DNA from: Metaphire vulgaris
Taxonomy: Eukaryota; Annelida; Clitellata; Crassiclitellata; Megascolecidae
Direction of reading: 5' to 3'
DNA: 64,000 nucleotides
Assembly: GCA_018105865.1 (NCBI GenBank)
Contig: CM030841.1
Location: 8,250,729 to 8,314,728 of the forward strand
Positions 12,440 to 23,316 of this stretch are shown piece by piece. Both the position numbers and the translations under genes were made by a program. Every line of letters begins with the position of its first letter. Positions within the stretch are counted from its first letter, which is position 1. The notes beneath the pieces are model-generated. The model worked only from the letters and a program-made list of their open reading frames with translations, made no database searches and was not told the DNA's origin.

Positions 12440-13795
12440 TTATATACAGTGAAATTGTGAAACTAGTGATTTCTGAAAAAATGAAATCCCTAGCAAAGTT
12501 AGTGATTTCGTGAAGTCACCATTTCACTAATATAGTGATTTCATGAAAAAACACTAAAACTCTAGGGATTTCGACACCGTATTTACTGAAAAAGTGGGTG
12601 TGAAATTACACGATTTCACTGAAATCAATATCAGTCACTAAGGGAGTTTTCAAGAAAAACTACTAAAAACTTCAGTGGATTTTGCGTATTTACTGATAAA
12701 GTAAAACCGAAGTTTCAGTGAAACTGGCGATGTGGAGAAATTGATTAGAAAAGAAAAATGAAACTAGAGATTTCTGAAAAAATAAAACTGGTGGCCGTGA
12801 CTAGTAAAAATATACGAAATCCCAAGAGTATTAGAGTTCAGGAAGTCGGTCTTGTCAAGCCTATACCCCTGTACTTCGACTAATATAGCTGGTAGGAATG
12901 GATCAGTCAAAGTATAGAAAAGAACAGTTAGGGTAAACAATGATATATATATATACACGACACCTGTATTATTTGTACATGTATAATTAACCCAGGCAGT
13001 GACCGGTCGCAAAATTATTGAGCATCTAACTCTAAATAGGCAAGCTGGAAATATTTTTGTCGATTCTGCCAGTTAAGGTTTGAAAATGGCATAGTCTATG
13101 TAATCAGGGAGTTAATAACTAAGCTGCAAGAGGAAGAATTTAGGAAGAAGTTATTTGAAAAGTATGAAGCCTGTCATAAAGAGGTAAGTGTAAACTTGAA
13201 ATATGAACACCGTAGTTATACTTCAATTTCTTGTGCATGTAAATAATAAAGTCGTAGTTATAAGCCTACTCCATTTTCTATATTATCAATAAGCATGAAG
13301 AACTGGCCTGTGGCGATGTGGAGAAATTGATTAGGAAAAGAAAATCACCTGAAGACAGATCATTCTACTTCGCTACTATAGACGACACCTACGACATCAT
13401 TAGCAAAGCACACGTAGCAACGGGCCACGGTGGCCGTGACAGGATGCTAAAACACCTTGCCAAAAATATGCGAAAATCACGATTGAAGCTGTTGAACTTT
13501 TCAAATCCTACTGCCCGTGTGTCAAGAAAAAAGAAAGCGTCCCAAAAACAACCGGCGTTGTCGTAAAGCCTATACATGCCCTATCTAAAGAATTCAACTC
13601 TTAACGGAGTTAGTGATTTCGTGAAATAACTGAAGCACATTCTCAGTAAATACGCGAAATCCCTAGAGTTTTTAGTGTTTTCATGAAATCAGTTGAGATC
13701 AATAAGTGAAATGGTGACTTCACGAAATCATTATAGTTTTTTCATTGAAAATTTTGCAATAGTGATTTCAGTTTAAAATCAATAACATTTAAGTT
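12440..13795. mobile_element. Ginger/GIN-type DNA transposon relic with long inverted arms
   Basis: The left arm (about 12450-12620) and right arm (about 13600-13780) are imperfect inverted repeats of roughly 170 bp. Shared blocks include GATTTCGTGAAGTCACCATT and ACTCTAGGGATTTCG. A KRBA2-like integrase fragment lies between them at 13075-13604. A shorter deleted duplicate of the integrase text begins at about 12726 (GGCGATGTGGAGAAATTGAT). The exact ends and TSD were not resolved because of the adjacent TA tracts. Confidence 0.7.
13075..13604 (+). pseudogene. KRBA2/Ginger-like integrase fragment, intron-containing, frameshifted
   Basis: Exon 13075-13183 reads VYVIRELITKLQEEEFRKKL and ends GAG|GTAAGT. 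Exon 13294-13604 follows a TATTATCAATAAG acceptor and continues in the same frame with HEELACGDVEKLIRKRKSP. The 110-bp intron argues for a DNA transposon, not a retrocopy. The second exon has the zinc-binding H2C2 region expected before integrase: HVATGHGG, RDRMLKHL, then SYCPC. One missing A in the run near 13464-13468 shifts the frame; beyond it KITIEAVELFKSYCP and TTGVVVKPI follow. The catalytic DDE core is absent. The resemblance to KRAB-A domain-containing protein 2 and Ginger integrases is by motif recognition only. Confidence 0.75.
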
Positions 13796-13805
13796 TGATT
13801 ATCTT

Positions 13806-13806
13806 G

Positions 13807-13838
<32 letters not shown>
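13806..13838. repeat. (TA)n microsatellite
   Basis: A pure TA run at the outer edge of the Ginger-like right arm. Confidence 0.95.
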
Positions 13839-13845
<7 letters not shown>

Positions 13846-13859
13846 AATTAATCATAGAG

Positions 13860-15169
13860 ACTAGCACTACAGCTGAATACCAGAACAGCCGTTACCTTTG
13901 CAACCAGGTAGGCGCAAACCTCGATGTAATGCAATTGGCGATTTATATAGCGCCTCTTTAGATTTAGAATCACCCAGAAGCGTCCCCGCTGTGATTGGCG
14001 CTGTAGACGTGCATGGGAAAGGAACGCCAGAAGCTCTTTTGACAGCGCTGACATGTCAATGGATGGGAGATTCGGAAGATGACGATCTTAAAGATAGATG
14101 AAAAGATAATGATAGATGTAAAGACGGTTTCGAAAATCATGACAAGCAAAATAGGTCGTTACCTATTATTATTATGCTAGGTTAAGTGAGTTAGTTACAA
14201 TATAGCTACACTGTATATGAGTGCGCAGACAACCCTTGTACAACTACTGTATATTAATTTTTCCCTTCTTTTTTCTTTTTTGCTACCTTAAACCCGATTT
14301 TGGCGCACCTCCACGGTCCACCCACAGAATAATAATACGCAGTAAAAAGTTTTGGGTCTTCCAACCAAGGGGTTTAACCACCAAAACTTCTTCTTTGTTT
14401 ACGCCACTGTGTAAAGATGATGATAGATGTAAAGATAATGATAGATCCGAATGAATTAGAGAAAAAAGTTCTCTTTCTAAACTTGGTATAGTGTTACCCC
14501 AGAGCTAAAAGTGATGGCGCGATTGAACGAGCGAATGAATTTCCAGCCAAAAGGTGAAGCGGTAACTCTTTGGAATGACTTTGCTTTTAAACATTTGAAA
14601 CAAGCATAACGGAGACATGGACAATGTTTCTATTCTAGGTGAACAGCGTTCCAGTCAATTGTGGAATTTTCACTGTTGCATATCCAAGTGAAGCCTCCTC
14701 CATTCGGGCTGGGACCAGTCGCGAAATTTGTACAAAACCGATGAGGCAATTTTCAGGGGTGGATGGGGTTAGGGGTGATTTTCGGAAGAATCGATGTACT
14801 TAGTCGCATTGTGGAATTTTCTGCATTAATAAATCATTAATTAAAGTATCTGAGATATGCACCAAAACTTACGGTTTAATTCTAATATTGTTCCAAAGCC
14901 TCTGAGACCCGTCCCATGCCCCATTGTCGGAGCTCATGATGCTTCCCCAAACCCCTAGTCGGATCAGACCAAGTTCGACTCTATAGGAGATGATGGCCAT
15001 ATTCTGGGATTCTGGCAACGCCAATGATTACAGATCGAACTCCGAACAGACCGCCGCCGGTTAAGCCGTCGAGGTATACTCCTGCCCTCTGGTGGCTACC
15101 CTAACACCTGACGTCAACGCTTCTTTCACTAAGAAGAACGTCAATTGGAACACCCACATGGCAAATGTA
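13860..15169. other. No gene recognised
   Basis: No exon or clear repeat end was found. GATGATAGATGTAAAGA motifs recur near 14080-14130 and 14410-14450 as a short imperfect duplication. Confidence 0.4.
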
Positions 15170-15453
15170 GGGTAAAGGTTGGTCCGAGCGCTGGGTTCCG
15201 GCGTTTATCTCCGCTTGACTCCGGTCTTAAGGCAATCAGCGACGCAGGTGGTATAAGTCATTAATCTGGGGTAGGCTGCCATTACTTTCCCCACACCCAC
15301 GTTTTACCTCGCAGCTTAACACTTCGCAAATTAGTTTACCACCGCCCTCTAGCAAGTAAGGCTGAGTGGACCTTAGGGCTCCTGCGGGGATCGAACCCGC
15401 GACCTTCTGCTCCATCGTCCAACGCTGTTACCACTCTGCTAACTTCCCGCCCC
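15170..15453 (-). mobile_element. tRNA-derived SINE, copy 1, minus strand
   Basis: On the minus strand the head begins GGGGCGGGAAGTTAGCAGAG. It carries an A-box-like TAGCAGAGTGG and a consensus B box GGTTCGATCCC, the internal RNA polymerase III promoter of tRNA-related SINEs. The body matches 45776-46054 (CCTTACT, AGGGCGGTGGTAAACT, CTGCGAGGTAAAACGTGGG, CGCCGGAACCCA). It is not called as a tRNA gene because the head does not fold as one and the body follows without a terminator. Confidence 0.85.
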
Positions 15454-15631
15454 ATACATCCACTATGAACCCAACATAAACCTCGATAACATATCGGCTG
15501 AGGCGCATTTGTGTAAAAGTGCGCCAGAGAAATGGATTCATTCATTCATTCATATCCTGCTACAAGAACATGAAGATTTTAGGACTTTCACTTGAGTTTT
15601 GTTAAAGTTAGGATTTTGTGGCTATGGATAA

Positions 15632-15976
15632 GGGGCCGTCCATAAATTACGTCACGCGGTCAGGGGGTCCGGCCATTTGTGACGAAGTGTGACGAGGGGG
15701 TTCCGTAAATGTGACGTCACGCAAAGAAAGTTAGATCGTGACCTTTGACCTTTTTTGCTTGTCAGGGATTTTGAAGAAGAAGAAAATACAATTATGACCT
15801 ATATTTTGCTTGTCAGGGTTTTTAGACAGGAAAAAATACAAGGATGGCCTTTTTTGCTTGTCAAGACTTTTCGGAAGACGAAAATGGAAGGTCGGCCCGT
15901 TGTGACGTCATATTTTAGGGGGTCCGACGTTTTGTGACGTCGCGTTAAGTAGGTGACGTAATTTATGGACGACCCC
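15632..15976. mobile_element. PIF/Harbinger-type MITE
   Basis: The termini GGGGCCGTCCATAAATTACG and its inverted counterpart CGTAATTTATGGACGACCCC give about 24 bp of inverted repeat with one mismatch. The 3-bp TSD is TAA (15629-15631 and 15977-15979), typical of PIF/Harbinger. The interior repeats TGTGACG and TTTTTTGCTTGTCAGG. Confidence 0.88.
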
Positions 15977-16327
15977 TAAGTTTGTTTGCGCCACGTTTTC
16001 GGTTTAATAGCAACTGTCGAGAAATTGAGTGCCGTTGATGACACGTTCGCCAGATGGCGAGAGAATATTCGCCAGGTGGAGCAACAGTCGTCGTATGTTT
16101 GCCTTGAAAGATGCATCTACGCTACCTAATTGGGTTGCATCTGCTGCTAGAGTTTGACGACGCTTGAGAAATACACACAAATCAGTGGAGGGGTCGAACT
16201 AATCTTTCCCTATGATTTTCCACCTTCAGTGGGGGTGGGGGGGAGAGGGTTCGTCTTCCATTTCGACGGAACCATGACATTCTTAACAATGGGCATTGAC
16301 AAAGCATCGCAATATTTCACGAAAGTA

Positions 16328-16345
16328 TACAACAACAACAACAAC

Positions 16346-16415
<70 letters not shown>

Positions 16416-16419
16416 GTAA

Positions 16420-16496
<77 letters not shown>

Positions 16497-16572
16497 ACAG
16501 TAATAATAATAGTAATTATAATAATAATAGTAATACTAGTAATAATTATAATAACAACAACAACAACAATAA
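16328..16572. repeat. Compound microsatellite (AAC)n-(AAT)n-(AGT)n
   Basis: The AAC-AAT block (16328-16412) switches to about 25 AGT repeats (16421-16495), then to degenerate AAT/AAC. Poly-N, poly-S, poly-I and poly-V frames arise from it. Confidence 0.97.
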
Positions 16573-17006
16573 GTACTGTATTTATAGTGGTTTAGTAGGC
16601 TCTGTTCGTGCGAGAACCACTCTAGTCAGACAGTTGCTACTAAGACCTTCAACATTGACTGGAATTGTTTACCTGGACCTATAATTAATTAACCGAAATA
16701 CAGTAGCTGCTGCATATGCCATTATTAATTTTCGCAGCATTTCATCTGAGGGTCATTCACAAACTGTCACTGATTATTCAGTGAAAGAATGTGTTCCCAA
16801 ATTTTGTACGACTCTTGTAGAAAATAAAACATAATCAGAGTTATCGAGTTGAAATTAAAGCGCTAAATATAAATCAACAGACCCGATATGCATTGGCAAA
16901 ATGTTTTCTGCCAATTGTTGTTAATAACTTACTAATAATTAATTTGCGTCCACCGTGTTGTGTGTTGGAACCTATGTAAACTGTATTGGAATTGTGTTGT
17001 TGGAAT
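16573..17006. other. No gene recognised
   Basis: AT-rich, no exon or repeat end recognised. Confidence 0.45.
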
Positions 17007-17197
17007 CAGGGATATTTCTAGGATTGTGAATTTGGAGGGGGTGTCGACCTCAAATTGGAGGGTGTCCGGAGCTAATTAGTATGCATTTTGTATGCATACC
17101 ACTGTCACATTAAATTTTTTTTTGGGGGGGAGGAGATGTCGCCCTCAAATGGGGAGACGGTGTTGGGGGGTGTTAGGGGGGTGTAAAAATATCCCTG
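17007..17197. mobile_element. hAT-type MITE, family A, copy 2
   Basis: It is the reverse-oriented sister of 548-721. The termini are CAGGGATATTT and AAATATCCCTG. The TSD matches at 7 of 8 bases (GTTGGAAT at 16999-17006, GTTGGAAC at 17198-17205). Internal GGTGTCGACCTCAAATTGG and a GTATGCAT pair are shared with copy 1. Confidence 0.9.
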
Positions 17198-17205
17198 GTT
17201 GGAAC

Positions 17206-18430
17206 CTATGAATTACAATCTATGACTTTAATTATGTTTTGGAACTTTGTCGCTAGATGGCGCTTGATTATATTTTCTCTCCTGTACTATTAGTAGTCTT
17301 TTGGTATTGGCGTCTTGCTCGGTTGTGAAATTAAAGAAATTATACTATACAATTCGTCGTTTTAATCTATCGAGTCTTTAGTATAGGCTATGCACGGCAC
17401 GAACCCTTCCTATAACAAGCGCAATAGAACCTACTGTAATGCAGACACCTGACTGAGAAATAGCAACTGGTTATTTATTTATATTTATCAAGTGGCTTCC
17501 AGCTGTGAAGTTATATGTGCGAGCTTATTAATGGACAAAAATTGTCGTCGACTTCAGCTGTGCGCAATCTTATTCATGTCCCGCACTTAGTATTAGTGTG
17601 CCAGCCATCAACCGCGATTTCTCAATTGCGTCTAAAAGCAACTCCTTTAGAAGGTGGATCAGAGATGTCGGCATTAGCCTGGAAAAACCTTAATGCTGAG
17701 CTCTCGTAGCCAAGCTCTGACCGGTTTTTCTCCTTAGAAATCACTTCTGGAGGAACTATTATTCGACACAATGACCGTACTGTCGTTGAGTTCGTACAGA
17801 GTTTTTTGAGACGTGGAACTGCGTGACGTCTATAGTGACTCCGACCGAGGCGTCACGGCCGGCGTCATGTCACTTTCATTGTGTCGTTGCACGCGAACGC
17901 TGTCTTGAGATGAATACAGCTGGGCAATTGCCGCGGCGACTCGTGACTCTGCGCTCGAGACGGCGAACGCAAAGCCTGAGGCCGTAAGCCATCGACTGCA
18001 GTGCCGGCGACCGTTTTTGTCGAATGGCCGACGATATTCGAACGTCGTACGCCTGCGCAACAGTTGGAAACATCAGCTAGGAAAGAACTTGCACCTGTCA
18101 ATCAAAAATCCGTAAAGGTAGTCTTAAACTGTGGTCTATGATATTTATTTATTTATTTATTTATTTATTACGTGCGATTAAATATCATCCTAGTTATCTT
18201 CTTATGCCAGAATAGTAAACATTAGTAGAATAAGTAAGCGAATTAACGGTCTCTCGGATGAATTTATCGGCTTAACATCATGCTGTTGTGCAATATTTAT
18301 TTTCTAGAGAATGAAGGCTGCAATTTGGCTATTAGAAATATTTGCAAACTTCTACAGCAGCTTTATTTCGACTGGAAATAGCGCACCTTTCTCTCTTTCT
18401 CTCTTTCTTTCTCTCTTTTTCTCTATATAG
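17206..18430. other. No gene recognised; (TTTA)n at 18142-18169
   Basis: A short TATTTATTTA tetranucleotide run is the only clear structure. Three overlapping minus-strand frames at 17830-18101 are CpG-rich but show no known domain. Confidence 0.45.
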
Positions 18431-18431
18431 G

Positions 18432-18790
18432 CTTAAAACACATCTCTTCCAATTAGCATTTCCTCCATAGTCTGTCCTGCTGTTTCCCTCTGACCAGTGT
18501 TTAATCTAGATTCTGGACTCAGGGGGAAAACTGACAAAGCCGGGGGGAAGTCAGCTAGGGGGCTGCTGTTAGTTGATGTAGTATGCCAAAATTTCCGGGG
18601 GAAATTTGAAATGTCCGGGGAAAGAACAATTCCCCGGAAACGGCCTAGATTAAACCCTGCCTCTGACTGATCTCTGGAATGACCTGGTCTTTGCGGATGG
18701 ATTTAAAGTACCATCGATCGATACTCTTGGGTATTATAACTGGTGCTATAGAAGTGCATAATAATAATAATTATTATTATTCGAGGTATT
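18432..18790 (+). mobile_element. LINE 3-prime end fragment interrupted by a MITE
   Basis: Before the MITE the conceptual reading is LKTHLFQLAF, the usual C-terminus of CR1/Jockey-like LINEs. After it comes a 3-prime UTR ending GGTGCTATAGAAGTGCATAA, then an AAT/ATT tail. The MITE at 18495-18659 splits it with a perfect TSD, so the LINE is older. Confidence 0.75.
18495..18659. mobile_element. hAT-type MITE, family C, copy 2
   Basis: The termini are CAGTGTTTAATCTAG and CTAGATTAAACCCTG. A perfect 8-bp TSD CCTCTGAC lies at 18487-18494 and 18660-18667. The internal GACAAAGCCGGGGGGAAG block matches copy 1 at 8790-8969. It is inserted in a LINE 3-prime end. Confidence 0.93.
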
Positions 18791-19000
18791 TGTATCTGTC
18801 ACAGTGTTCAAGTCGCCATTGCATTTTAAGGGGTTTTAAATCGAATGCGCTATCGTCGCCTGGCGATATTCAACTTCCATTATCTCTCTCCCGTCTCGTT
18901 CTTTGATGCTATAAAATTTTAAACTTCTTAGAATTGTTGACAAAGAAATGCAGAAATTTTATGTTCACCTTTTCGAAAACGTAGAAATATATTTACTATA

Positions 19001-19692
19001 CAGGGTGTAAAAGTGAAAAGTAGCCCCTTTATGATATTTAATATCTCGGCCGCGTGTGTAGCGATTTAAATGAAATTTATAGACCATATAACTCTCCCAG
19101 ATATTCTTCAGCACAGTTTCAGTTTTCAACTCCGTGATGTTCTATGGCTTTGGCTGATACTTTTGATATCTTTTGATATCTGTCGAGCATGATTCCCCAG
19201 ACGTGGAAGTCAAGTGGATTGATATCTGGGGAGTTGGGTGGCCAGCCATCTTTCTTGATGAAATCTGGGCAATTTTGCTACAGAAAATTCTGGGTCCTGA
19301 GAGCAGAGTTTGCAGGTGTTCCGTCTTGCTGGAATATGAAATCTTTTCCAATCATATCATGACAGTCCTGCAGCCAATCATAATGCTGCTGTGTTTATCT
19401 GTTGGACGTAAGTAACCCTTGACCTTGTCTGGCGCAATGACAACGACGCAATTTTAGACTTTAAAACGATACAAATTACTATGACGTTTTCTTCTGTTTG
19501 TCAATTTCAAAATTTGTGTCTTTTTAGTTTTTTGGCCATATTTTAGCAAACTCTAAAGCTATCAGCATGAAATTTGCCAATTACATTAGAAACATTCCCA
19601 TGTATATGGCCTATAAATTTCATTGAAATCGCTATATACGCAGCCGAGATATTAAATATCATAAAGGGGCCACTTTTCACTTGTTCACCCTG
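19001..19692 (-). mobile_element. Mariner/Tc1-type element with about 90-bp inverted repeats
   Basis: The ends are CAGGGTGTAAAAGTGAAAAG and its inverted counterpart, flanked by TA at 18999-19000 and 19693-19694. The inverted repeats run about 90 bp inward with few mismatches (shared TTTATGATATTTAATATC). Between them a minus-strand transposase fragment remains (19142-19400). The element is internally deleted. Confidence 0.9.
19142..19400 (-). pseudogene. DDE/D transposase C-terminal fragment (mariner/Tc1 superfamily)
   Basis: The minus-strand reading contains FIFQQDGTPANSALRTQNFL, a stop, then PDFIKKDGWPPNSPDINPLD and FHVWGIM. The Asp of QQDG and the Asp of NPLD fit the second and third catalytic acids. 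Counting through the stop gives 37 residues between them, suggesting a DD37D (maT-like) type. The N-terminal DNA-binding region and first Asp are missing, so it is inactive. Confidence 0.85.
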
Positions 19693-19694
19693 TA

Positions 19695-19820
19695 TACAGT
19701 AGAACTTCGTTACAACGGACTCAGCCATAACGTATACTCGGTTATAACTTACCGCAATGTACGTTGCCTTGTGATTCGCTCCTGTAAGTAAATAAGTAAG
19801 TAAGTAAGTAAAGACGAAAT
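19695..19820. repeat. Pogo/Tigger-like end fragment and (AAGT)n
   Basis: ACAGTAGAACTTCGTTAC with GTATACTCGGTTATAA (19695-19760) matches the inverted right side of the element at 42254-42429. An AAGT tetranucleotide run follows at about 19784-19812. Confidence 0.65.
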
Positions 19821-20159
19821 TTCTATAACGCTGCCCGAAAGCTTGGCGCGGTGCACCAGCTTATTCACGAGCGCTCAATCTGGTCATTCATTGCAACACC
19901 TTGGACCTATTGTTGCAGATGTTGCTGTCGGAATATCAGTATAAGAATCCCAATAGAATAAATTGGTTCATTTTAGAGAAATTAAACAGGTCTCTAGTTC
20001 TAAGCATAATGATTACGGCATGTAATTATACACTTTTATAGCACCATTTCTAATACTCTAAAGGTATCAATCGATGGTACTCTTCAAATTCATCAGAAAG
20101 AGACCAAGTCATTCCAGTAATCAGTCAGTGAGAAACTGCGAGGCAGAGCTACAGGGAGG

Positions 20160-21615
20160 ATATACTAGTCTAGATCGGACAATCTCCACTCTTTGTTTAT
20201 CCAGGTCTGGAGAACTGGCCATGTACCTGCAGAGTGGAAAGAAGGTGTTCTTGTCACTTTATATAAAGGGAAGGGCTCAAAACTGGAATGTGGAAATTAT
20301 CGACCGATTACTCTCCTGTCAGTACCGGGGAAGGTATTTTCCCACATCCTACTCAGCCGGATACAGCCATTACTCCTTAAGACACGTAGACCACAACAAT
20401 CTGGATTCACCCCCGGCAGATCCACCATAGATGCCATCCTAGCGTTAAGACTGCTTTCCGAGTTACACCGGGAGTTTGACCGCCCTCTGAATGTAGCCTA
20501 CCTGGATATTAAGGCTGCATTCGATTCGGTGGATCGGACCGCTTTATGGAAAGCATTGCGCGCCAAAGGAATTCCAGATATTTTGCTCCGCCTGATAGAA
20601 GATTTGCACCAGAATACGGGAGCTAGCATCCGGGTCGGTCAAAATCTCTCTGCTCGATTCTCAACTACATCTGGTGTGAGACAGGGCTGTATACTTGCGC
20701 CAATCCTCTTCTGCATTGCCATCGACTGGATCTTAGATCACATGTCTGTGAACCGTGGCATTAGCGTCGGGTCACACCGCTTCACAGACCTGGTCTTCGC
20801 AGACGATACAACTCTGTTTTTACCTTCTGCTACCAATGCCTCTGAATATCTCTCTAGTTTTAGCCATGCTTCTGCTCCTCTTGGTATGAAGGTTTCCTGG
20901 ACTAAAACCAAGTTACAGAACCTAGGATGTGGATCACAGCCCCCCTCTATCGTGGTTGATGGGGAGTGTGTTGAGTCAGTAGACAGTTTCACATACCTTG
21001 GTAGCGTGCAGTCCTCCAATGGACACTGTCACCAAGATCTGACCAGACGCATCACCCTAGCCTCTACTGCCATGTTCTCCCTGCATAATATCTGACAGGA
21101 CAGACGTTTCTCTCTGGTCATCAAGCTCCGTCTGTACCAGACACTTGTTCTGTCTGTCCTACTTTACGCGGCCGAGACCTGGACCTTACTCGCCTCGGAA
21201 GTAAGGAAGTTGGAAGCCTTCCATATGAGGTGCCAACGTCAGATCCTTGAAGTACGCTGGTATGATTTCATTACCAACGCGGAGATATCCTCGCGGACTG
21301 GATTACCATCACTCAATGAACTGATAAGTAGGCGCCGCCTTGCCATTTTTGGACATGCAGCCCGCCTCGAAGAGACAGTGCCTGTTCATCAAGTCCTCCG
21401 CTGCCACGTCGACCTCTCCATCGGTCGTCCACCTGACCGATCATGGAAGCGTTGTCCTGGTCGTCCCAGGAAAAGATGGATCGACCACATCCGTTTCCAG
21501 ACCAGCGAGATTCCATCTACTCTCTGGAGTCGTGCCATTCGGCGGGGTCATGGTCAAGGGGTGACGCAACGGCCCCCGCCGGCCACGCGCTTCTGATGAT
21601 GATGATCGGACAATA
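20160..21615 (+). mobile_element. RTE-like non-LTR retrotransposon, 5-prime truncated
   Basis: It covers most of a reverse transcriptase domain and the ORF2 C-terminus, ending at a stop at 21594-21596. A TGATGATGATGAT tail follows directly, as is common for RTE-type LINEs. The endonuclease region and 5-prime end are missing, the usual outcome of truncated target-primed reverse transcription. No clean TSD was identified. Confidence 0.88.
20166..21596 (+). pseudogene. Reverse transcriptase (ORF2) relic with one in-frame stop
   Basis: One frame runs from before 20193 to 21596. RT motifs in order: NYRPITLLSVPGKVFSHIL, QSGFTPGRSTIDAI, YLDIKAAFDSVD at about 20499 (first catalytic Asp), SGVRQGCILAP, and FADDTTLF near 20796 (catalytic Asp pair). 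Then come FTYLGSV, YAAETWTLL, LEAFHMRCQRQIL, LAIFGHAARL and GRPRKRWIDH. The only lesion in frame is TGA at 21093-21095, where relatives have Trp, so this copy decayed recently. It is reverse-transcriptase DNA of a genomic repeat, not a host enzyme. Confidence 0.9.
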
Positions 21616-21832
21616 CTCAATTCTTTGTATGTTCCATGTTTTTGGGCCAGAAATAAAGAAAGCTCTCTTACCAAGTTCAGTGCTGGTTCTAGGTATAGGC
21701 TCATTCTAACAATGAATTAGAGAATCTTGTTGAATGAGAATTCTTGGATGGTCTAGCATAGATTTCAAATATTGAGGCTGGCCGAACTGCAGTGTTTTGT
21801 AAACCAGGAGACTAGTCATGAATATAATTCTC

Positions 21833-21861
21833 TGTTCACCATCACCACCAGCACCACCAGC

Positions 21862-21918
<57 letters not shown>

Positions 21919-22150
21919 GTCATCATCATCATCACTATCGCTGTGCTTGTTCAGACTTAGCGATTGGTTTTACGTGGAATCCGTATCTTTTATTTCCTCG
22001 TGTGTTTCCTTTAGTGGTGATTTCCGTGTCGTGTGCATTATTCTTCTTTCTCCTCCTCCACTCTATCCATCTCCGTCCGCCTATTTCTCTGTCTTTGTAT
22101 CTGTCTCCCTCTCCCTCCCTCTCCCTCCCTCTCCTTCCCTCTCTCTCCGT
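21833..22150. repeat. Trinucleotide and CT-rich low-complexity DNA
   Basis: ACC/ATC/AGC trinucleotides cover 21839-21935 and CT/CCCT-rich sequence covers about 22045-22148. Overlapping frames in all phases are compositional. Confidence 0.9.
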
Positions 22151-22500
22151 CTTCTGTTTCTACCGTCAATCGCCGGCGACGGCGGAAGTCCAAGAGGTGG
22201 AGTCCAGAGACGCTGCGTCGTCGGGCGAATGAAATATTCACGCGCTCGTAATAATGAGAAATAGTTCCGCGCCTGGGAACAATCGTGCACGAATAGGAAG
22301 GAAGCCGTCAGTTTGGATTAGATTCTTCCCTACTACCGTACGGGGCGGGGCGGGGGACGGTCTATTGCGCTGGTCGGGAAGATGACTTCATCGTCTTTCA
22401 AAGTTGCAGCGCTTGGCGATCGCGCCTGTTGCTAATGATCAGGACGGCGTCTCATATGTTGTCGCCTTCGATGAGGTCCGATGAATCAGACATTCTCTGT
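22151..22500. other. CpG-rich unique sequence, nothing recognised
   Basis: A GC-rich stretch with CGCCGGCGACGGCGG near 22170 and GGGGCGGGGCGGGGGA near 22343. No exon can be supported. Confidence 0.4.
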
Positions 22501-22516
22501 CTTCATTATCTTGAAG

Positions 22517-22630
22517 ATGAAGGTGATGATGATGATGATGATGATAATAATGATGGTGATAACGATGATGATGGTGATGATGACGACGACGATGGTGATG
22601 GATACGATGATGGTGATGATGACGACGACA

Positions 22631-22664
<34 letters not shown>

Positions 22665-22905
22665 CGATATGATGATGATGATGATGACGCTGCTGCTCCT
22701 GCTGCTGATGATGGTGGTGATGGCGATGATGGTGTTGGTGACAGTTATGATGATGATTATGATGATGATTATGATAATGATAATGATGATGATGATGATG
22801 ATGATGATGACGATGATGGTGACGATGATGGTGGTGGTGGTGCTGGTGGTGGCGTCGGCGGTGCTATTGGTGGCGAAATCGGTCGTGGTAGTGATGATGA
22901 TGATC
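22517..22905. repeat. Degenerate (GAT)n microsatellite
   Basis: About 390 bp of GAT/GAC/GGT trinucleotides. The poly-D and poly-M frames here are not genes. Confidence 0.96.
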
Positions 22906-23316
22906 CCAATTGACTACAAATATTGGTCGGTTGCATGTATTCGAGTTTTCACTTGACTAAGCTTGACTAAGTAGGTGGCATCAGTCGAAACTGATCGACG
23001 GTTCAATACACTGGTCATCGGATCAATATCGTAAGATGACGTCATCGGTAGGTGGGATCCGAAAGAAATCTATGGTATTTGCAGAATTACCCATTGAGTA
23101 GGCATACTAAAGGTTGAGTCTGTGCTGGTCAATCTAATAATGTCAGTGGATAGTGCGCATCGAAATGTCAACTAGGTTGGACTGTCTTTGGAGCACAACC
23201 TATCAACGGCTCTGATTGTTCACAACCGAATTTGGACATAGGTTTAACTGAAACCGTTTTGGTGTGAATAGGCTTAAGAGGTAAGTTCAAAACGTTTCTT
23301 ATGTGAAGAACAGTTC
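22906..23316. other. No gene recognised
   Basis: Unique-looking sequence without recognisable structure. Confidence 0.45.

Noticed and set aside
15380..15453. A tRNA gene, because of the B box and tRNA-like head
   Set aside because: The same sequence continues into a conserved body and recurs at 45776 with a target-site duplication, so it is a SINE.
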